A DNA stretch of 64,000 bases, from the NCBI GenBank assembly GCA_964454005.1, contig CAYVQE010000002.1, positions 1 to 64,000 on the forward strand, written 5' to 3'. Positions 1-8,765 of the stretch are shown here, one piece after another. This DNA is from CAYVQE01 sp964454005. GTDB taxonomy: Bacteria; Myxococcota; B64-G9. The notes under the pieces were generated by a model. The model did no database searches. It saw only the letters and a list, made by a program, of their open reading frames with translations, and had not been told where the DNA came from. The position numbers and the translations under genes were made by a program. How positions within the stretch are numbered: position 1 is the first letter of the stretch; each line of letters starts with the position of its first letter.

Positions 1-126
1 GGATCCCGCCGTCCCCCGCGTACCTCCGTCCCCCGGATCCCGTCCCCCGCGTACCTCCGTCCCCCGGATCCCGGATCCGGATCCCGGATCCCGGGATCCC
101 GCGGATCCCCGCGGATCCCCTGGATC
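1..126. repeat. GGATCC-rich minisatellite
   Basis: A perfect 31-bp unit is repeated in tandem at 11-41 and 42-72. It is followed by a run of GGATCC palindromes separated by only a few C/G bases. GGATCC occurs at 1, 35, 66, 73, 79, 86, 94, 103 and 113, with a degenerate GGATCA at 122. No open frame is plausible here. It lies just downstream of the stop codon of the minus-strand ligase-like gene. It may be an intergenic minisatellite, or partly a sequence or assembly artefact because it is at the window edge. Confidence 0.8.
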
Positions 127-137
127 ACCGGGCCGGC

Positions 138-1694
138 TCAATCTCGAGGCGAGGGGCAGCTTGCTTCGCCGACGCCCGGCGGTGGGTCGGTGGGCCGGCA
201 GCGGGCGGCCAGGGCGCTGGTTGGTAGATCGCGGTAGGCGCGGCAGAAGGCCTGGCGGGCGCAGCCGGGGCGGTCGGCCGCGGCGCAGCTCAGGCCCCGT
301 TCCATCCAGGCCCGCGGGTTGCGCGGGTCGCGCGCGACCGCCCGGCGGGAGTGCTCCAGCGCCGGGGCGATGGCGCCGGCGGCGCGGGCGGCGGTGGCCC
401 GGGAGCGGGCCACCTCGGAGCCCAGCCGTTGGCCAAGCGGCCACAGCCCGAGCGCCAGCGCCAGCCACAACACCGCGCCGGCCGGCCAGGGCAGGCGCCA
501 GCGCACCGGGCCCAACCGGCTGCCCAGCGCCAGCGCCACCAGGGCCAGCGCCGGCGGATGGAACAGCACCGGCGCGGCCAGGCCGCCGGCCACGGCCGCG
601 GCCAGCACCCCCAGCGCCGGGCCGCGCCAGCGGGCCCGGGCGGCCGGGCGCAGCAGGACCAGAGCCAGCAGCCACGAGCCCAAAAGCACACCGGCCGGGC
701 CCCAGTCGCACAGCAGCTCGACCGCATCGGCGTGGGCGTGGCGCAGGTCGCTGGCGAAATGGGCCTGCTGCGGATGCGCCTGCAGGTAGTCGCGCTGCCA
801 CTGCGGCCAGCGGCGGGCGAAGCCCTCGGGCCCGTGGCCGAACCCGATCAGATCGCCGGCGTTGTGCAGCGCCACTTGCCAGATGTACAAGCGGCCGGCC
901 GCGGTGCCGCCGGCATCCCCCAGATCGGCCAGCCGCCCGCCCAGCCGGGCGCGGCCGGCCAGCGCGTCCAGCCCGGCGCCCAGCCCGGCGCCGGCGACCA
1001 GCGCCAGCAGCACCGCCGCCAGCCCGCGCCGGCGCAGCCAGGCCGGCAGGCCCACGGCGCCCATGACCCAAGCGCTGCGGCTGCCGGTCAGCAGCAGCGC
1101 CCCGGCCAGCAGCGCCAGACCGGCCCGGCCCCACCAGCGGCCGCGGCCCGGCCGCTGCTCGCCCGCGGCCGCCCCATCGCCGACCCAGGGCAGCAGCAGC
1201 GCCAGCACGCAGCCGAACAGAGTCGGGTTGCCCAGCGTGCCCACCACCCGCCGGCCGCCGAAGGCCTCCAGCCCGGCGTTGAACACCTCCAGCCCGGCCG
1301 CCTGTAGCCAGGCCACCGCGGCCAGGCCCACACCCAGCCGCGCCAGCCAGGGCCGTAGCGCCCGTTCGTCGACCGGCCGCGCCAGCCAGACCAGCGCCAC
1401 CGCCGCCAGCCAACCGGCCCAGCCCTCGACGCGGGCGGCCGTCTCGGCCGGGCGCAGCAGCAGCAAGACCACCGCTGCCAGGGCCAGCCCGGCGCTGACC
1501 GCGTCGGGCTCCAGCCGCCGGCGCCACCAGACCGCAAGGCCCAGCCCCAGAGCGCCCGCCAGCCAGATCACCTGCTTGGGCAGATCCAGCCGATCGGTCG
1601 CCAGCCACCATAACAGCAGCACGACCGCGACCAGCGCCACCAGCCAAGGCGCCAGGGCCTCCTTCGGCTCGCTCCGCGCATCATGGGACGCCAT
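138..1694 (-). CDS. O-antigen ligase-like polytopic membrane protein with C-terminal TPR-like segment
   Basis: The protein is about 518 residues if translation starts at the ATG at 1694, where GGAG lies 6 nt upstream; an in-frame start at 1742 would add 16 residues. Many hydrophobic helices run from about residue 15 to 410. A large loop around residues 255-315 carries the Wzy_C-like pattern LYIWQVALHNAGDLIGFGHG followed by His-rich residues and HADAVELLCDWG. This architecture is typical of O-antigen ligases (WaaL/RfaL) and O-antigen polymerases acting at the periplasmic face of the inner membrane. The last roughly 60 residues resemble a TPR hairpin (HSRRAVARDPRNPRAWMERG), as in many WaaL-type proteins with a C-terminal TPR. 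The substrate cannot be told. No sugar-transferase cluster lies next to it in this window. Confidence 0.7.
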   Translation of the reverse strand: MASHDARSEPKEALAPWLVALVAVVLLLWWLATDRLDLPKQVIWLAGALGLGLAVWWRRRLEPDAVSAGLALAAVVLLLLRPAETAARVEGWAGWLAAVALVWLARPVDERALRPWLARLGVGLAAVAWLQAAGLEVFNAGLEAFGGRRVVGTLGNPTLFGCVLALLLPWVGDGAAAGEQRPGRGRWWGRAGLALLAGALLLTGSRSAWVMGAVGLPAWLRRRGLAAVLLALVAGAGLGAGLDALAGRARLGGRLADLGDAGGTAAGRLYIWQVALHNAGDLIGFGHGPEGFARRWPQWQRDYLQAHPQQAHFASDLRHAHADAVELLCDWGPAGVLLGSWLLALVLLRPAARARWRGPALGVLAAAVAGGLAAPVLFHPPALALVALALGSRLGPVRWRLPWPAGAVLWLALALGLWPLGQRLGSEVARSRATAARAAGAIAPALEHSRRAVARDPRNPRAWMERGLSCAAADRPGCARQAFCRAYRDLPTSALAARCRPTDPPPGVGEASCPSPRD

Positions 1695-1939
1695 CGCGGC
1701 TCCGGCCCGACCCGCCCTGCCGCTCGGGCCGACACAGTTCATTCGACACTGGCCTCAGGAGCTGTCGCCAAACGAAATGCTTCGCAAAGGGTCCGGCTGG
1801 AAGCGGGGTCATGCGAACAGCATGCGGTCGCCGGGCTTCGAATGGCGACACGACCCTCGCAGTCGGACCGAGCTGCGGTCGGGGATGATTCGGACGCATC
1901 GGCCCGGGCCCCGAAGCGCCGGCCGCCGGCCGGCCGCGC

Positions 1940-3730
1940 TCAACGCGGCACCGGGGCGATGCGCAGCTCGGCCGCGAAATCCCCGGCACCGGCAGCGGGC
2001 TTGCTCAGCAGGGCCACCCAGCGGCCGTCCGGCGACAGGCAGGCGCTTACCGGACCATTTTGACCGGAGCGGCCGGAGAACTGGAACAGCCCCTGGGTCG
2101 ACAGCCCCCAGCGCTGCCCGGCGCGCTGGAGCACGAAGCCGTGCTCGGCGACCCCGATCAGCCGGGCGCCGCCGACCTGTTGCCGGCACTGCGACCGCGC
2201 GTACTTGTGCGGGGTTTTCCAGGAAGAGACCTCGCGCAGCTCGCCGATGGGCTCGACCGCGCCGGTGTCGGGATCGATCAGGCTCCAGCGCTTGTATTCG
2301 GGAAAGCCCACGTAGGCCAGCACCCGGCCGTCCCGGGCCAGCAGGGTGCGGTGGATGCCTTTCAGCTGGCCGATGCGGCGCACCGGCGCCTGCGCTCTGG
2401 CCGGCGCGGTGTAGAGGCCGGGCTCGCCGTCCTCGTAGCGCGAGTGGCCCCAGCCCACGGTGTCCTTGCCCAGCCAGAAGGGATGGTAGCCCTGGCCGCC
2501 GAACACGTGGATGCTTTTGCCGCCGGTGCCGAGCACCCAGATGCCGAGCTCTGCACGGTGACGCGAGATTGCCGACTCATGGCCGTAGTAGGAGTAGGCC
2601 GCGTTGACCACCACCCGCCGGCTGTCGGGCGACCAGGCCAGCGCCGGTGTCGAGCCGTGCAGCCGCAGCCGCGCCTGCGGCTGGACGAAGGCGGTCAGCG
2701 GCTTGCCGGCCCCTTGCTGCTGCAGGCCGGCCAGGCCCCGCCCGCCCGAGCCGCCGTGGCCGCGCCGGCCCAGACCGCCGGTCTCGCCCGCCTGCGGCCG
2801 AGCCCCGGCGGCAGCCCCGCCGGCGGACACGCGCCGGGCGCGGCTGCGCGCCTGGGCGGCGCCGGGCACGCGCAGCACCCGCAATGTATAGGCCTGCGGT
2901 TTTTCGGTGCGCGCCAGGTAGGCCAGGTGGCGGCCGTCCGGCGACAGGCAGGGCGCCACCGGCCCGGTCCAGCGCTGGTCGACGTAGCGATGGCGGAAGA
3001 TCCAGGCCTTGGGTCCGGCCAGTCTGTAGGTCCGCCCACCGAGGCGCAGCCGCACCCGGCCGTCGGCGTCGAGGTCGGCCTCGACCCCGCCGGCCCGCCG
3101 CCGGCACTGCGACACGATGTGCTCGGCGGGCGTGTCCCAGGAGCCGGGCTGCGGGCCGGAGTCGCCCGCGAGATCGATATAGCCCAGCTCGCCGCTGTCC
3201 GGGTCGAGCCGCTTCCAGTCGTTGCTGGTGTAGATCAGCAGCCCGCCGTCCGGAGTGGGATGGGCCCGGTGGGCGGACTCGATGCCGGATACCGGCTTCG
3301 GCTCGGCACCGGGGCGGGCGGCGGCCAAAAAGACCCCGCCGCGCTCACCGGTGTAGTAGTCGTTGACCCAGCCGACCATCCGCTTGCCCAACCAGAAGGG
3401 GTGCAGCGCGGTCTGGAACGCCAGCTTGAAATGTCGACCGCTGTGGACGTCGACCACGTGCACGCCCAGCTCTTCGGCGTGCACCTTGCGCAGCTGCTGC
3501 GGGCTGTATACGCCGAAGGCGGCGTTTGCGGCCAGCCGGCGGCCGTCGGGCGACCAGGCCAGCGACGGCGTCGAGCCGTGCAGCCGCAGCTCCACCACCG
3601 GCTTCAAGCCGAGCTGCCAGCCCGCCGCCCCGTCACCGGCCTGCAGCCCGGCGGCCAGAACCACCCCGGCCGCGATCACCAACGGCACCAGACAACGCCA
3701 GCGACGTGTGCTCTGCGCTCCGCAATCCAT
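1940..3730 (-). CDS. TolB/WD40-like beta-propeller protein with internal duplication
   Basis: The protein has 596 residues. GGGGAGGAAGCC lies just before the ATG. Residues 10-31 are a hydrophobic export signal, so it should be periplasmic or surface located. The sequence falls into two homologous halves. Each begins with LRLHGSTP-LAWSPD-RR and continues with HPFWLGK, a Trp-Thr-Pro segment, SQCR and a final CLSPDGR motif. These SPDGR motifs are typical of TolB/PD40 propeller blades. A Gly/Arg/Ala-rich linker of about 55 residues, near residues 290-345, joins the halves. No catalytic residues are recognised; a binding or scaffold role is likely. It is divergent from the sigma-like gene at 3898. 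Confidence 0.7.
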   Translation of the reverse strand: MDCGAQSTRRWRCLVPLVIAAGVVLAAGLQAGDGAAGWQLGLKPVVELRLHGSTPSLAWSPDGRRLAANAAFGVYSPQQLRKVHAEELGVHVVDVHSGRHFKLAFQTALHPFWLGKRMVGWVNDYYTGERGGVFLAAARPGAEPKPVSGIESAHRAHPTPDGGLLIYTSNDWKRLDPDSGELGYIDLAGDSGPQPGSWDTPAEHIVSQCRRRAGGVEADLDADGRVRLRLGGRTYRLAGPKAWIFRHRYVDQRWTGPVAPCLSPDGRHLAYLARTEKPQAYTLRVLRVPGAAQARSRARRVSAGGAAAGARPQAGETGGLGRRGHGGSGGRGLAGLQQQGAGKPLTAFVQPQARLRLHGSTPALAWSPDSRRVVVNAAYSYYGHESAISRHRAELGIWVLGTGGKSIHVFGGQGYHPFWLGKDTVGWGHSRYEDGEPGLYTAPARAQAPVRRIGQLKGIHRTLLARDGRVLAYVGFPEYKRWSLIDPDTGAVEPIGELREVSSWKTPHKYARSQCRQQVGGARLIGVAEHGFVLQRAGQRWGLSTQGLFQFSGRSGQNGPVSACLSPDGRWVALLSKPAAGAGDFAAELRIAPVPR

Positions 3731-3862
3731 GGCTTCCTCCCCGTTGGATCGCCCCGGCCGCTGGAGGCGGCTGTCGGCGATCCGGTGGTCTCAGCGATCG
3801 CGCCGAGGATAGCAGCTCGGCCGACGCGAGACGAGCCTTCGGTTTCAAAACCGGTTTGCCGA

Positions 3863-3891
3863 TTGGACCCGCGGCCCTCCCGTGGTATATC
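3863..3891 (+). promoter_or_regulatory. Promoter directly abutting the start codon of the sigma-like gene
   Basis: TTGGAC (3863-3868) and TATATC (3886-3891) are separated by 17 bp. Only 6 nt lie between the -10-like element and the ATG at 3898, so transcription would begin at or beside the start codon and the mRNA would be leaderless. The elements match the sigma-70 consensus only partly. Confidence 0.4.
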
Positions 3892-3897
3892 GGAGCC

Positions 3898-5283
3898 ATG
3901 CCCGCGGCCATCGAACCGAACGCCCTCGAAGGATTGATCCGCCGCAACTGGTTCGCCCTGCTCGAGCGCTGCCGGCGCCTGCTGCCGGCCGAGGCGGCCG
4001 AGGAGGCGACCCGCTTGAGTCTGGCGCGGCTGGTCCAGCGCCGGGGTGCCGCGGCCGAAGGCGAGTGGATGACCGAGCTGTACGCCGAGGCCACCGGCCT
4101 GTGCGCCGAGCGGCTGGCCGGCCACAGCGGCCGCGACGCCGTCTGGCGCTGGCGGCTCGAGCAGCGGCAAAACGCCGCAGCCGAAGCCGAGGAGCGAGGG
4201 GCGGACGCAGCGGATGCGGCCGCCGGGCACCCCGCGCCGCAGCCGGAGCGGGCCGGGCCCCCGCGCGAACTCTGGCCCGAGCTGCTCGACCGGCTGGGTC
4301 CCGACTCGCGGGCCACCATGATCTACCGCCATCTCGACGGGCTCAAGCCGACCTCCATCGCCCGGCTGACCGGCCTGTCGCTCGAGCGGCTGGAGGCGCG
4401 GCTCGAGCGGCTGACCAAGGCCGCCGACTCCTTCTTCGACAGCCACGGCGAGCCGCCCCTGGCAACGCCGGAGCCGACCGACTGCGCCGACGCGTTCGAG
4501 CGGGCCCGGCTGCTGGCCGATGAGCGCGAAGGCCTGGAAGCCGTGCGCGACCACCTGGAGCATTGCACCGACTGCGCCCGCGCCATCGAGACCCGGCGCC
4601 AGCGCCAGCGGGAGCAGCTCGACGCCGAGACGCTGGCCGAGGTGCGCACGCGGGTGGAGCAGTCGCTGGAGCGGCTGGCCTTCGTCCCCCGGCGCCGCCG
4701 GTTGGGCCCCGGCGCCGCCCTGATGGCCTTCGGCCTGGCGCTGCTGGCCGGCCTGGTGCTGTGGTCGTCGCTGCCCGATGCACCCGATCCCCAGAACGAC
4801 CCGCTGGCGCGCCAGGGCGGCTACGGCCTGGAAGTGCTGCTGACCCGGCCCGACGCCGACCGGCCGCTGCAGCCCGGCGAGCGTTTGGCCGGGGGCAGCC
4901 GCCTGCGCTTTCGGCTGTGGGCGCGCAAACCCATGGTGGCCGGCCTGGCCGCGCTGCCCGAGTCCGGCCCGGCCGAGCGCATCCGCAACCGAGAGCGCGA
5001 CACCTTCGCGGTTCCCCCGGGCCAGCAGATCGAGCCCGGGGTGAGCTACGCCATCGGCGACGAGCCCGGCCTGCTGCGGATCTTCGCCATGTTCTGCCCG
5101 CTGGCCACGCCCTTGCCCTACCTGCCGCAAACGCTGGAGTACGCCTACCGGGTGGGCCCCGACGGCAAGCGCGATCTGGCGCGCGATTTCAAGGGCGCCC
5201 CGCGCCACTGCCAGCTGCGTTCGGTGCTGCTGCGCCGCAGCGGCGGTCAGTCCGGACGCATCGCGCCCCTGGATGCGAAGTAA
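3898..5283 (+). CDS. Fused sigma-factor-like / HxxxCxxC zinc-finger / membrane protein
   Basis: The 461-residue product starts at the ATG at 3898. Residues 1-90 are helical and charged, like a diverged sigma region 2. Residues 125-180 (RATMIYRHLDGLKPTSIARL) resemble sigma-70 region 4. Residues 219-226 (HLEHCTDC) give the His-x3-Cys-x2-Cys signature of anti-sigma zinc fingers. A single transmembrane helix follows at about 270-292, then a roughly 165-residue outer domain. That domain has weak similarity to DUF4384-type modules (residues 305-460). Sigma-like and anti-sigma-like parts on one chain suggest a membrane-tethered regulator, but DNA binding is unproven. The gene is divergent from the propeller gene at 3730 and convergent with the lipoprotein gene at 5324. 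A purely structural membrane protein is the alternative. Confidence 0.6.
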   Translation: MPAAIEPNALEGLIRRNWFALLERCRRLLPAEAAEEATRLSLARLVQRRGAAAEGEWMTELYAEATGLCAERLAGHSGRDAVWRWRLEQRQNAAAEAEERGADAADAAAGHPAPQPERAGPPRELWPELLDRLGPDSRATMIYRHLDGLKPTSIARLTGLSLERLEARLERLTKAADSFFDSHGEPPLATPEPTDCADAFERARLLADEREGLEAVRDHLEHCTDCARAIETRRQRQREQLDAETLAEVRTRVEQSLERLAFVPRRRRLGPGAALMAFGLALLAGLVLWSSLPDAPDPQNDPLARQGGYGLEVLLTRPDADRPLQPGERLAGGSRLRFRLWARKPMVAGLAALPESGPAERIRNRERDTFAVPPGQQIEPGVSYAIGDEPGLLRIFAMFCPLATPLPYLPQTLEYAYRVGPDGKRDLARDFKGAPRHCQLRSVLLRRSGGQSGRIAPLDAK

Positions 5284-5323
5284 CGGCGGGCGCTGTTCAG
5301 ATGTGCCCTTGGGGGGCTTCGGG

Positions 5324-8182
5324 CTACTGCACGAAATCGCCGTTGAGGATGATGCGGCCGCCGTCGCGGGCCGGCTCGTAGTCGCCGACGCCCAGCGCGG
5401 TCTCGCCCGGCTCGATGCCGGGATACCGCTCGAGGTCCCAGGCCGGCTGTAAGGCCAGCAACTGGGCCAGCCCGCTGTCGACCTGCGCGCCGAGCACCGC
5501 GGCCAACAGGTGCTCGCCCAGCAGCTGGCGGACCAGCGCGGCCTCGGCCGAATCGAGCGCCGCCGCCTGGCCGGCCACGGTCAACGACAGGATCTCGACC
5601 TCGCTCCAGTCGACCGCCGGCCCGTCCAGCAGCAGTTGACCGTCGGCGGTGGCCGCCAACCCGCTGGCCAGCGACAGGCTGGCAAAGCCCGCGGCCTCGA
5701 CGTCGTCGCCGCCGCGGCTGAACTCCAGCGCGAAGTGCACATCGCCCCAGCCCACGTTCAGCTGGCCGTCTTCGGCGCAGGGACCCAGCAGCGGCGGCAG
5801 CCAGGGCTGCAGCCTGACGGACAGCCCGGCGACCCCCAGCTCGGGCGGCAGGGCGAAGGCGTCGCCGGACAACTCGGCGTCGCTGCCCCCGGCGCGCCAG
5901 ATGGCGAACAGGACCTGGTTGGCCAGATCGACGGCGGTGGCCAGCTGCACCGCCTTCTGCCCGGTGGGGTACCCGCCAAAGCCCGGATCGGGCTCCAGGC
6001 AGCCGCCCAGCAGCCCCACTCCCAGCAGATCGTCGTCGGCGTGCTGCTCGACCACCGGATCGGGCTCGGCCACGGCGCGGCCGGCCATGGTCAGCCAGCC
6101 GCCGAAGCCGGTGCGGAACAGGATCTCGTCGATGCGGGTGGTCAGCTGCACCTGGGTCAGCGGCGGATCCGGCTCGGCGGCGAAGGGCGCGGCCACCTCG
6201 AGGGTGACATCGGTGGCGAAGCCGGCCAGCAGATCGGTCAGAAACGGCACGATGAAGCAAACCGGGTTGTCCGGGTTGCGGCACTGGAAGGCCATTTCGA
6301 GCACCGGCTCGATCAGCGGCAGCAGGGCGTCGATCAGCGGCTCGACCACCGCGTCGGCCAGGTCGCCGACGAAGGAGGCATCGATGGTGTAGGTACCCAG
6401 CTCGAGCTCGTAGGAGGCGAACTGCAAGGTGCCCAGGTTGAAGGTCAGATCCTCGAGCGCACTGACGTCGACCGCGCCCTGGCCCAGGGTCAGGTCCATC
6501 CGCGCCAGCGAGACCAGCGGCTCGTGGGTCTGGCGATCGAGACCCACCACCAGGTCGGCCTGGGCCTGCATCTCGGCCACGTCGAGGCCGGCCAGCACCG
6601 GGGTGTCGATGACCGAGGTGGCCGAGGCCAGCGGAGCGGGAATGGGGCTGCAGGACTGCAGGTAGTCGTAGAGGCAGTCGTGCGGCGGATCCGGATTGCA
6701 GATGCTCTGCGCCAGGTAACACAGAAAGTCCTGGCTCTGGGGATTGTCGCCCGACAGATCGACCCAGCCCAGCACCTGCAGCGTACCGGTCATGCCCAGG
6801 TTGCTGCGCAGGCCCGGATGGTCGGTGTTCTGCGTATCGGTCCAGGGCAAAAACGACACGTCGGTCTGCACCCCGGCGCCGTATGAGTTCAGCTCGTCGA
6901 CCTTGGCCATGCCGGCGCTGACCTCGCGGAAGGCGAACTCGAGGGTGAAGGTGCCCACCAGCTCGAAGCTGACCTCGGCGAAGCCGGCCAGATCCTGGGT
7001 CCACTGTTCGTGGAACAGCGGAAACTCGAACACCAGCGGCTGCTGCATGGCGGCGAAGTCCAGGTTGTTCAGCGCCAGCTCGAGCAGCGAGGCCACGTCC
7101 TCGATGGCGGGGCAGGCGTAACGATCGTCGGCGCCGAAGCCGCACGGATCGTAGGGCGGGTCGTCCAGCGGCCGGCCGCGGTCCAGGGCCAGATCGGTCA
7201 GCAGCGCATCGTGCTGCCCGCCGGCGAAGGCGTCCGGCTCGGCGCCCGGATAGAAGAACTCCGGCGCGTAGTGGTAGGCGCGGCTGAGCGCGGTCGCATT
7301 GCCGGCCGCATCGACCGCCTCGACCACCACCACGTTCAGCCCGGGCCCGGCCGCAACGGTGGTGGCGAAGCCGCCGTTGGCCTGCACGGTCACCGGGACG
7401 GCCGCCTGATCCTGGGTGCGCACGGTCACCGCGGCCACGCCCGAGGACCCATCGCCGACCGAGCCGCGCACCACCACCTCGGGCTCGGCGGTTTCCTTGC
7501 GGATGGTGTCGCCGCGCTCCGGCACCTCCAGCGCGATCTCCGGGCCGGTGTCGTCGACCCGCAGGGTGCGGCTGGCCGACAGGCCCCAGGGCTGCTCCAG
7601 GGTGACCGTCCATTCGAAGGCGCCCTCGCGCAGGAAGCGGTAGTGCTGGCCACCCAGATCCTGGACATCGGCCGCGGGCGGCGCCTGCCAGCCGGCCCCG
7701 ACGCCGGTCACCTCGCGGCCCGCCTCATCGGTGATCCGGTAGCTCAGCGCCACCTCGTCGCCCACCGCGTAGTAATCCTGCTCGGGGTCGACCAGGATCT
7801 CGAGCTCGGCCGGCACCGGCTCGGCGGTCAGGGTGACCGAATCGGTCAGGTTGGGCTGCTCGACCAGGCTCACCGTCCAGGTGAAGTCGCCCGGCTGCAA
7901 GAAGGAGTACTCGTCGCGGCTGCCGATCGTCGCGGCCACCTGCTCGGCCGGCGGCACCTGCCACTCGGCCTCGTAGCCCTCGAGCAGGATGCCATCCCGA
8001 TCCAGCACCACGTAACCCAGCACCACCGCATCGCCCACCCGGAAGCTCTCCTGCGGCGGGCTGACGGTGATGCGCACCTGATCCGGTATCCGCGTGATCT
8101 CTTTCAGCCGCGAGTCATCACAGCCCAGGGCCGCGGCCGCCAGCCACAGGCCCACCAAGCAACTCAGTTCAATCCGCTTCAT
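5324..8182 (-). CDS. Large lipoprotein with N-terminal Ig-like repeats
   Basis: The protein has 952 residues. The signal peptide ends in a lipobox, AAALGC, with the lipidated cysteine at residue 21 followed by two Asp. Residues 35-125 and 130-215 are two related Ig-like modules; each carries a W-Q-x-P-P-A segment and ends in a (D/E)-F-x-W-T-V-type strand. Residues 220-310 form a third bacterial Ig-like module (DTGPEIALEVPERGDTI). The remaining roughly 640 residues have no recognised family. They contain Cys-rich stretches (CNPDPPHDC) and mixed alpha/beta character. A surface or periplasmic structural or adhesion role is inferred only. A strong AT-rich patch with TATATA lies about 80 nt upstream on the minus strand (near 8262). 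Confidence 0.65.
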   Translation of the reverse strand: MKRIELSCLVGLWLAAAALGCDDSRLKEITRIPDQVRITVSPPQESFRVGDAVVLGYVVLDRDGILLEGYEAEWQVPPAEQVAATIGSRDEYSFLQPGDFTWTVSLVEQPNLTDSVTLTAEPVPAELEILVDPEQDYYAVGDEVALSYRITDEAGREVTGVGAGWQAPPAADVQDLGGQHYRFLREGAFEWTVTLEQPWGLSASRTLRVDDTGPEIALEVPERGDTIRKETAEPEVVVRGSVGDGSSGVAAVTVRTQDQAAVPVTVQANGGFATTVAAGPGLNVVVVEAVDAAGNATALSRAYHYAPEFFYPGAEPDAFAGGQHDALLTDLALDRGRPLDDPPYDPCGFGADDRYACPAIEDVASLLELALNNLDFAAMQQPLVFEFPLFHEQWTQDLAGFAEVSFELVGTFTLEFAFREVSAGMAKVDELNSYGAGVQTDVSFLPWTDTQNTDHPGLRSNLGMTGTLQVLGWVDLSGDNPQSQDFLCYLAQSICNPDPPHDCLYDYLQSCSPIPAPLASATSVIDTPVLAGLDVAEMQAQADLVVGLDRQTHEPLVSLARMDLTLGQGAVDVSALEDLTFNLGTLQFASYELELGTYTIDASFVGDLADAVVEPLIDALLPLIEPVLEMAFQCRNPDNPVCFIVPFLTDLLAGFATDVTLEVAAPFAAEPDPPLTQVQLTTRIDEILFRTGFGGWLTMAGRAVAEPDPVVEQHADDDLLGVGLLGGCLEPDPGFGGYPTGQKAVQLATAVDLANQVLFAIWRAGGSDAELSGDAFALPPELGVAGLSVRLQPWLPPLLGPCAEDGQLNVGWGDVHFALEFSRGGDDVEAAGFASLSLASGLAATADGQLLLDGPAVDWSEVEILSLTVAGQAAALDSAEAALVRQLLGEHLLAAVLGAQVDSGLAQLLALQPAWDLERYPGIEPGETALGVGDYEPARDGGRIILNGDFVQ

Positions 8183-8316
8183 GGCTCTTCTCGCCCCCGG
8201 TTCGCGCCACGGTCCGCGGCCGCAACGCGGTTACTGGTCGTTTGCCGACTTGGGCACTCGCCCCTATATACACCGAAAACGCCCCGGGATAAAAGAGTGC
8301 TCCGTCTGAGCGGTTC

Positions 8317-8344
8317 TTGCCAAGAAAGGTGGCTCCGGTACAAT
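8317..8344 (+). promoter_or_regulatory. Sigma-70-like promoter for the response regulator
   Basis: TTGCCA (8317-8322) and TACAAT (8339-8344) are separated by 16 bp; each matches the consensus at 5 of 6 positions. Transcription would start near 8351. This excludes the ATG at 8349 and supports translation from 8379, which has GGGAG 10 nt upstream. Confidence 0.6.
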
Positions 8345-8378
8345 CGGGATGCCATTGCGAACCGGGAGCCGTGCGCTC

Positions 8379-8765
8379 ATGACCACCGAAGCCCACCGAC
8401 GCCTGCTGCTGATCGAGGACGACGCGCGGTTACGCGCTACCCTGGCCGAGCTGCTGCGCCAGTCGGGCTTCGAGGTGGCCGAGGCCGAGGAGGGCGAGGA
8501 AGGGCTGCGGCTGCACCGCCAGCATCCGGCCGATCTGGTCATCACCGACCTGATCATGCCCGGCCGCGAGGGCATGGAGACCATCCTCGAACTCAAGCGT
8601 ATCGAGCCCGGGATCAAGATCATCGCCATATCGGGCGGCGGTCGGGTGCGCGCGGCCGAGTATCTGCCGGTGGCCGCGGCCACCGGGGCCGACCGCGTGC
8701 TGGAAAAGCCCTTCGGCATCGAGCGCCTGCTCGAGCTGATCCGCGATCTGCTGGCGGCGGATTGA
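8379..8765 (+). CDS. Stand-alone response regulator receiver domain
   Basis: The product has 128 residues and is a single CheY-like receiver domain with no output module. LLLIEDD (residues 9-15) gives the acidic pocket. Asp57 in LVITDLIMPG is the phospho-acceptor. Ser85 in IAISGGG takes the switch Ser/Thr position, and Lys110 in LEKPFG is the conserved lysine. No histidine kinase is next to it, so its partner is unknown. The ATG at 8379 was chosen because GGGAG precedes it and because the promoter start point lies downstream of the ATG at 8349. Confidence 0.9.
   Translation: MTTEAHRRLLLIEDDARLRATLAELLRQSGFEVAEAEEGEEGLRLHRQHPADLVITDLIMPGREGMETILELKRIEPGIKIIAISGGGRVRAAEYLPVAAATGADRVLEKPFGIERLLELIRDLLAAD

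Noticed and set aside
1..126. Possible CRISPR array in the GGATCC repeats
   Set aside because: Repeat units are too short and irregular, with no unique spacers of constant length and no cas genes nearby.
862..2607. Long plus-strand open frame
   Set aside because: It is antisense to two well-supported minus-strand genes, has low-complexity Ala/Arg/Pro/Ser composition and shows no motif. Long shadows like this are expected at this GC content.
5510..6886. Plus-strand open frame of 458 codons
   Set aside because: It is a Gln/Gly/His/Arg-rich shadow of the large lipoprotein gene.
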